This document shows positions 58,266 through 64,000 of a DNA stretch of 64,000 nt, in pieces. Below the pieces are notes generated by a model. The model ran no database searches. It saw nothing but the letters and a program-made list of their open reading frames with translations, and was not told the DNA's origin. A program made the position numbers and the translations under genes. Origin of the DNA: Welwitschia mirabilis. Its lineage: Eukaryota > Gnetophyta > Gnetopsida > Welwitschiales. Position 1 is the stretch's first letter, and every line of letters begins with the position of its first letter. The DNA lies in NCBI GenBank assembly GCA_051453625.1, contig JBOZIK010000001.1, positions 52,840,879 through 52,904,878 on the forward strand. Reading direction: 5' to 3'.

Positions 58266-60299
58266 GGGTTTTCTATAATTACAAAGACTTGGTGATGTGA
58301 ATTAAAGACCCCCCCCCCAACCAACCAATCATTACAAAGTTTTGTATAGATACCAAGGACTTTTTTCCTTTAGGATTGTAAAAAACTAGATGCAAATCCA
58401 AGAGGGTTGTTTATAACTTCAATGATGGAAGGGTTTTTAAACGTTGTAATAATTGTATTCTTGATATGGGGGATTTAAATATTGTAAAAACCATTAAATA
58501 TAAATTTAAAGAATCTCATCATATAATTCTCAAGACATAATAACATGTATGAATTTTGATTTTACCTTACCTAGTGATTTATTTGAGTAGCATATTGTCG
58601 ATCCTTTCTTCTAATATTTTTCCATGTAAATCTTGGGTTATATCACAAATTAATATCTTTTTTGGAATAAATTCTTTGTTTTTTTTTACATTATGATATT
58701 GTAACCTCACATGCAAAATCTATTGCTCAGAAGTTTTTTGACTTGTTTATTTATCTGAAACATTTATGGTAGAAAAAGCTAATTTTTATACTTTTATTTA
58801 TTATTGTCTTATTTTAACAATTCAAATCAAGTTTTGATGCTAATACTCTAGAACATGTCCCTATGCCTTGTTATGTGAGTTTCCAAATTCGCCTTTACTT
58901 TTAAGAAATTCTAACATGAGATTGTTAAGTTACTAGGACCACTTGTCTATACTGAAAACTCTTCTCCCTTATTTAGAAGTGAATGAGGCATGTCATAAAT
59001 ATAGGTTTGAATAAGAGAAAGAGAGTTTTATTCCTTAAACTTACTTTTGTCACTTATTAGTAATAGGTCATTTACTTTAATCTTTCAAATCCTTGTAACT
59101 AATAACATAGTAAAGGTTATTTGTTTAACCATTGTTGCTTCTATAATGAAAGATGTCTAGTAGAGAACTTCATAAGAACAAAGCTCAAACTTCTCCTACT
59201 TCAAGGTTCATTTTTAATAATTAAAAGTGTATAATAATTAAAACTCATAATATCTAATCTTATTCATTTAGAAAAGGGAAAAGAACTTGTGTTTTTTTAT
59301 TTACGAAGTCTCAAATCTCAAAAAATGCACATGATTTTGTTTTAGATAATGATATAAAAAACTATAAGAAATCAAGTGTATAATACTTCAAAATAATGGA
59401 ATCTTGTAAATGACCTAATCCTGATGGACCTTTAAAGAAAACTAAGATTTTAATAGATCTATTTTTCATTTTAGTTTTAAAATATTTTTTCTTTAATGAT
59501 TTGTAGTTAACGATAAAATTTATTTTTATGCAGTACAAAGTTGATTTGGAGAGGAAATAAAGATTTATCCTAGCTGCATTCTCAAAAAGTTTGTTTTGGG
59601 ATGGTATTTAAATCACAAACATATCACTAAAAGGAAGTGTATTTCTAAAGAAGGCCTAATCACAAATTATTTTTTTTGATAATTTTTAATACATTATAAA
59701 TCGTTTTATATGAGGATTCCAAAAGAAACTTTATCGAATAATATATCTAAAGGTAAAAGAAAAAGTAGCTAGAAAGTTCCATTAAAAATTGTGCTTTTGA
59801 ATGGATTTAATCTTTTATTTGAGAAAAGTAGAATGCTAAATTTAATTTATTGTAGTTATCCAAAAAAAGATCATGATCATGTTAAGAGTCTAATGGTCAT
59901 AACCTCTTTTTAAAATTTAGGACCATCTTAATACACTCAAATGTTACCACATTTCATCTAGAATATACTCAAATACTAAGGCTAAGTTTAATTGAATTAT
60001 ATACAACTTTAATTTAAATCATCTTTGATAGCTAGTTTATTATTAATAATCTTATACATCAGGTGGTAAGGATTTGGGAAAAAATGATTTCTAACAATTC
60101 CTAAAATATTAATTTTTTACATGATGAGAAAAACCATAATAATCAAAATTTTCTTCTCTAGAATTCTTAAGAATGATTGACAAGATTCAAACCTATGGAA
60201 GTAGAGCCCACATGTTCAGTCTTAAGGACATGTAGCTTTAACACATTTATCTAACAAAAACATCTAACTATATGTGGTTTACTTTAAGTAATTATTTGA

Positions 60300-60720
60300 C
60301 ATAGCTAGAACTAAGACAAAAACCAACTCAAAAGATGAATTGTTTAGGTTTAAAGTGAATGAAGGAAAAATTATGGATGAATGTATAAATTAATTTAAAG
60401 CCAATTTTAATGAAGATAATAGCCATTCTTTTAAATAGTCATCCATGTTCACTTGAAGGAGTTATTTCAACTTTAATTAATGAATTTAAAAGGCTATATT
60501 AATAAGAAGATTCATCAACATTACTTGCACCTAAAGGTTGATTTTAAAAACTTGTAATAAGAAAAAACAAAACTTATTATAAGTGAAAGAAAAGAGGAGA
60601 TATGATCATCAATTGTTTTGATTAAGTTCACGATCTTCTTGATTTCACAACTAAGATCTTGTTCCCTAATTTTAAAAGAAGGGAAAGAGAAATTAAAAGA
60701 AACTCAAGCAAAAACCTAAC
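60300..60720 (+). pseudogene. Copia gag relic
   Basis: ELFRFKVNEGKIMDECIN (about 60340-60390) resembles the copia gag pattern L..LKM.EG.S..EYIN.F. ILLNSHPCSLEGVISTLINE (about 60425-60485) resembles LL.SLP.SWE.....L. A degenerate zinc knuckle (KKRGDMIINCFD, about 60590) follows. Stops and frame breaks are common. No LTRs are identified near it. Confidence 0.55.
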
Positions 60721-62187
60721 TTGGTGGCTTTTAAACTCTAGTATTTTAACGTTTTTGTCAATTTTGATACTTTGTGAGCTTTAAAGTTTTAGTGCTTCTA
60801 TTATCAACTTTAATGCTTTAGTGCTTTTATCATGAAATTCAATAGATTATTACTTTAAAGAAGATAATTACTTACATCATCAACTCAATTTTTGATATTG
60901 TTAAAAGTATTCTAGAATTTAACATTAAGCACAGGTTTTGAAGGAATTAATTTTTTTAATTGTATGTGTTATTTAGTTTATTTATCTTAAAGTAAAGTGC
61001 AATATTAGTATGTCCATGTACGTAGATTAAAATAGATCATATTTTATTTATTATATTTTCGTATGAATTATAGGTGGTTGTAAATTTTTAGGATCCAATC
61101 ATATTATCTTGCTTCATATTATTCCTATAATAATAGTCATGCATGTATCTATATTACAAAGTTGATTGATGAAACTTAAGTTGAGGTTATTCTTTTAAGA
61201 TTCCCTTTCCCATTGCACATTTCACCTCTGTCCTTATGTACAAAGGTTTTACTTTGAATCCATTAATTACTTAATGCACTAGTTATTTAAGAAGGGCATT
61301 AGGAATAATACTTGTTTAAGGAAGGCATTAAAAATATAGATAAATACTTAATAAATAGTGCATCTTCTCATTTTGAGATTGAATCTCTTAATGGAGTTTG
61401 AAACCTTAAATATAAATATAGAGTACACTTATTATATGTCTTAATTTATCTAAACATATGTACTTGTATTATCTATAATATGGAAATGCAAATGGAAATG
61501 GAAACTTTTTATTACGCTCATAACGATTCATAGGGTCTATGAAATGGAAAAAGTTACAAGTCAAAATAATTTGAATACAACCTCAAAATAATAACTAAAG
61601 AGCAAGTGAACGTAGTTTAAACAAATCACATAAACTCTTTGTAGTTATGTTTTATTTTGCTTTTAACAAAGAGTTTGAGACCACTAAAGAAAAACATGTT
61701 CTTTATCTTCAATGGCTTCACTTAAACATAACCTACATGTTTCTGATGTTTTTTTGTTTCAATTTGAAAATGATAACTTATCATTCTTACTTTGGTAATT
61801 AGTCTTCTAATTTTAAATAGAATTATAACATTTCAATGAAAAGATTCTTCAATATAGTTCTGTACTCTAATCTTATCAAAATAATTATTTCTTATAAATT
61901 ATCTTTCAAATTTGGCTTACATTATTTTCAAAATAGCAGCCTCTACATTTCATTTTCCTAACCATTTTCATCCTTGAATCCTAGCCTTTATTTCGAGATG
62001 CAGCTAACACTACCTTTAAAAATTTACTTCATTTGAGCTTTTGAAGTTTTTAAACATAAATAGAAAATTAACAAACTACTTTAACCTATAAAATAACATG
62101 TTAGCTTTAAATAATAACATTTAATATGATGTTTGGGACTTCGCTTGAAAATCCAAAAAAGGAAGAACACCAGAATTTTAATTTATT

Positions 62188-62490
62188 AAGGTGTTTTTTA
62201 AGATAAACGCCTTAAAATACCTTTTTGAGACACGCTTATATACAAATTTCTTAATAATAAACTTAGAAATTTTTTTAAGGTGTTTATTAAACAAAATCCT
62301 TAATAAAAAGGCATTTTCAGATAAATGCCTTAAAAGGATCACTAATAAGGTGTTTATATTTAAATGGCTTAAAAGACTACCTTTAATTTAAATAAAGGGT
62401 TGATTAGGTATTTGTGGATAAACAACTTAAAGGTATGACTAATAAGGAACTTATATTTAAACTACTTAAAAAACTACTTTTAATTTAATG
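62188..62490. repeat. Cluster of short direct and inverted repeats (AAGG(T/C)(G/A)TTT / AAA(T/C)GCCTTAAAA)
   Basis: The 9-mer AAGGTGTTT or AAGGCATTT occurs at 62188, 62277, 62308 and 62347, and its inverted partner (AAACGCCTTAAAA, AAATGCCTTAAAA, AAATGGCTTAAAA) at 62205, 62323 and 62362. Two longer direct repeats of about 50 bases lie at about 62343 and 62440 (ATTTAAATGGCTTAAAAGAC versus ATTTAAACTACTTAAAAAAC). Dense subterminal repeats of this kind are typical of CACTA-type DNA transposons, but I found no CACTA ends or transposase. Confidence 0.6.
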
Positions 62491-63331
62491 AAAAAACTCT
62501 TCTTTTATTTCCTTTGATTTCCTTTCATGCTTCTCTTCTGCACTTCATTCTTCAACCCACCGAAAGTGATGGATTTATTCAATCCTTTAACTGAGTGAAA
62601 AATGTTACAGTAAGGGCATTATAAAAGAGTTCAGCTTCCTTTCTTACTAGCACTTCATTTCTGAATATTTTAGATTTTTAAAATTTTTTTGGAGGGCAGC
62701 ATCCCTGTAAATCCAAGTAAATTCACTTCTTGATCATCTTTAGACTCAAATATTTGAAGCTATTAGGAAAATAAAATGAAAGAATTCATAGTCATTCAAT
62801 ATATTTACAAAAAATTCAAATTCACAAAATTTTCAATTAGAGAAAACTTTACAAATTCTAGTTTTACTAACTAAAACCCTTTTCGACAAAAACCTTAAAA
62901 ACCTTAAAGGAAGAAATGCTTTTGATTCAAAATGAAATAAAGCTTCTACAAGAAAAATATGGTGATTAAAAAATAAAATTTCGAAGAAAGACATACCTTT
63001 ACTCTTTTGGAGCTTTCTCAAGCATCATTGAAGGAAACTGCATTTTAATCCTCTTTATAATAGGTTTGTTACTGCTTTCAAAGAACTTTCTCTCTCCCCT
63101 TTCTAAGATAAAAAACGACTGATGTTTAGATACACAGGTGGAAAGGATTAAGGTTAAATAAAGTAAGAAGCAATATACAAAATCTGATCTAGGATTGATC
63201 TCAGTCTCTTATTAAAATACAACACTAGCTCATGTAACAAATTTCTTTTAAGACTTATTTGTTTGATTTTACTTTTTAATTCTTAGTTTAGTTGCTTAAT
63301 TATTCCTATTTACTAGCTAATTTGATTAGTT

Positions 63332-63723
63332 TGTTATAGAGTCCACTGCTTATTTTTAGTTGATATTTTGATTTATGCAATTTGTTATTTCCTATTATTT
63401 TTTAGTTTAGTTAGATAGTGGAGTTAGTGGGTTAATTACTAAAAAGAAGGAGAATTATTATTGAGTTAGTGGAGTTAGTGGGTTAATTATTGAAAAGAAG
63501 GAGAACTGTTATTGAGTTAATGGAGTTAGTGGGTTAGTTGCTAAAAAGAAGAAGAACTATTATTGAGTTTGTTCTTTTGTATGTATATATAAGGCTCTCT
63601 AGTTAAATCAAGTAAAATTACTTCCTTCATAGCATCTATTTTGTTTTCTGTGAGATATCTTCTATAGAGTACACTTCATCTTCTTAAATTTATATTGAGT
63701 CTTTTGCTCTATAATTTTCATCA
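63332..63723 (+). mobile_element. Ty1/copia 5' LTR
   Basis: A likely LTR of about 390 bases running from TGTTATAGAGTCC to TTTTCATCA, immediately followed by a primer-binding site. It contains a triplicated 51-base repeat (63415-63567) and then a TATA box TATATATAAGG (63584-63594). The left end is chosen by motif only; the right end is well supported by the adjacent primer-binding site. Confidence 0.65.
63415..63567 (+). repeat. Three tandem 51-base repeats in the LTR U3
   Basis: Units at 63415-63465, 63466-63516 and 63517-63567 share TGGAGTTAGTGGGTTA followed by AAAAGAAG(G/A)AGAA and TATTGAG, with a few substitutions each. They lie just upstream of the TATA box, where repeated enhancer-like units are common in retrotransposon LTRs. 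Confidence 0.9.
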
Positions 63724-63727
63724 TTTT

Positions 63728-63739
63728 TGATATTAGAGC
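63728..63739 (+). promoter_or_regulatory. Primer-binding site
   Basis: TGATATTAGAGC, two changes from TGGTATCAGAGC, lies a few bases after the LTR end. It indicates priming by initiator methionine tRNA. Confidence 0.8.
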
Positions 63740-63779
63740 TAGGTGAATATTTTCTATTGATAAGATAAGTGAGCTTTAA

Positions 63780-64000
63780 GTCATTGGCAGAATTAGAAAT
63801 CTTAAAAATCAAAACTACAATTCATGGTCAACATGCATGAAATCTTACATGCGAGGCCAAGACTTGTGGGGAGTTGTTAATGGAAGTGAAGTTATGCAAC
63901 TGGAAGAGAATGCAAATGGTACATTGCAAAAATGGAAGATAAAAGTGGGCAAGGCGATGTTTTCTTTAAAGACTAAAATTAAAGAAGAAGCACTAGAGCA
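63780..64000 (+). CDS. Start of copia gag, running off the window
   Basis: An uninterrupted frame of 73 codons reads GRIRNLKNQNYNSWSTCMKS, then YMRGQDLWGVVNGSE and LQKWKIKVGKAMFSLKTKI. This matches the N-terminus of plant copia gag (L.G.NY..WS..MKAYL...DLW..V..G, then W...D.KA...I). The usual ATG is not visible and a stop lies just upstream, so the start is damaged or lies at an internal ATG. The frame is still open at the window end, making this the least decayed retroelement reading frame here. Confidence 0.85.

Noticed and set aside
1-64000. CRISPR arrays, bacterial operons, riboswitches, phage or integrated virus genes
   Set aside because: None seen. The sequence is plant nuclear DNA, and the repeat families found are transposon-derived or simple repeats.

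Overview
The window is AT-rich nuclear DNA from a seed plant. It has spliced genes with plant-type introns, plastid-type leader peptides, and a dense layer of decayed plant retrotransposons (Ty1/copia, Ty3/gypsy, LINE, a miniature LTR element) plus a hAT DNA transposon. Introns of 6.2 kb and about 3 kb packed with old repeats suggest a large genome; a gymnosperm would fit, but I cannot prove the lineage. The sequence is a draft assembly with 14 N-gaps: 270-369, 637-727, 1400-1934, 10422-10540, 11001-11100, 11894-12425, 15288-15387, 19103-19202, 19808-19907, 24860-24959, 25301-25400, 32418-33250, 37963-38012 and 55627-56224. Six of the seven 100-N gaps, and the 598-N gap, have near-identical sequence on both sides, so several apparent local duplications are probably contig ends that were never merged.

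Host genes. Only two loci look like real protein-coding genes. On the minus strand, 8467 down to 7903 holds the first two exons of a plant MutS2-type protein (leader plus start of the MutS2 N-terminal region); the rest of the gene is not in the window. On the plus strand, 28927-39615 holds an eight-exon PAP/fibrillin (plastid-lipid-associated) gene, complete from leader to stop except that the 3' part of exon 5 cannot be found as expected. One of its introns appears to use a GC donor. Two further host-like fragments look broken: an Alfin-like N-terminal piece (27167-27066, minus) and a J-domain (DnaJ) relic with stops and a frameshift (about 43764-43570, minus).

Layout. 1-2.9 kb: copia LTR and gag debris. 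3.2-4.9 kb: hAT transposase pseudogene. 5.6-7.7 kb: minus-strand gypsy gag/protease relic. 7.9-8.5 kb: MutS2 exons. 8.8-9.3 kb: SINE-like sequence. 9.4-11.8 kb: minus-strand LINE with ORF1 and endonuclease but no reverse transcriptase, partly doubled around a gap. 11.9-16.4 kb: three tandem copies of an AT-rich unit of about 1.42 kb. 16.4-27 kb: mostly featureless AT-rich sequence with a possible LTR and a faint copia relic. 27-28.6 kb: Alfin-like fragment and copia RT/RNase H relic. 28.9-39.6 kb: fibrillin gene, whose third intron holds a tandem miniature LTR element with three 106-bp LTRs. 39.6-43.5 kb: nothing recognised. 43.5-49.5 kb: J-domain relic, then a long minus-strand LINE. 50.3-55.5 kb: Ty3/gypsy element with both LTRs and a deleted RNase H. 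56.2-63.3 kb: AT-rich with a SINE-like copy, a copia gag relic and a cluster of short direct and inverted repeats. 63.3-64.0 kb: 5' LTR, primer-binding site and start of gag of another copia element running off the edge.

The two host genes are divergent, about 20 kb apart, and both products look plastid-targeted; nothing shows that they work together. I see no operon-like or clustered functional system. The most unusual objects are the three-LTR miniature retroelement, the captured or broken host domains beside retroelements, the GC-AG intron, and the tandem AT-rich array.
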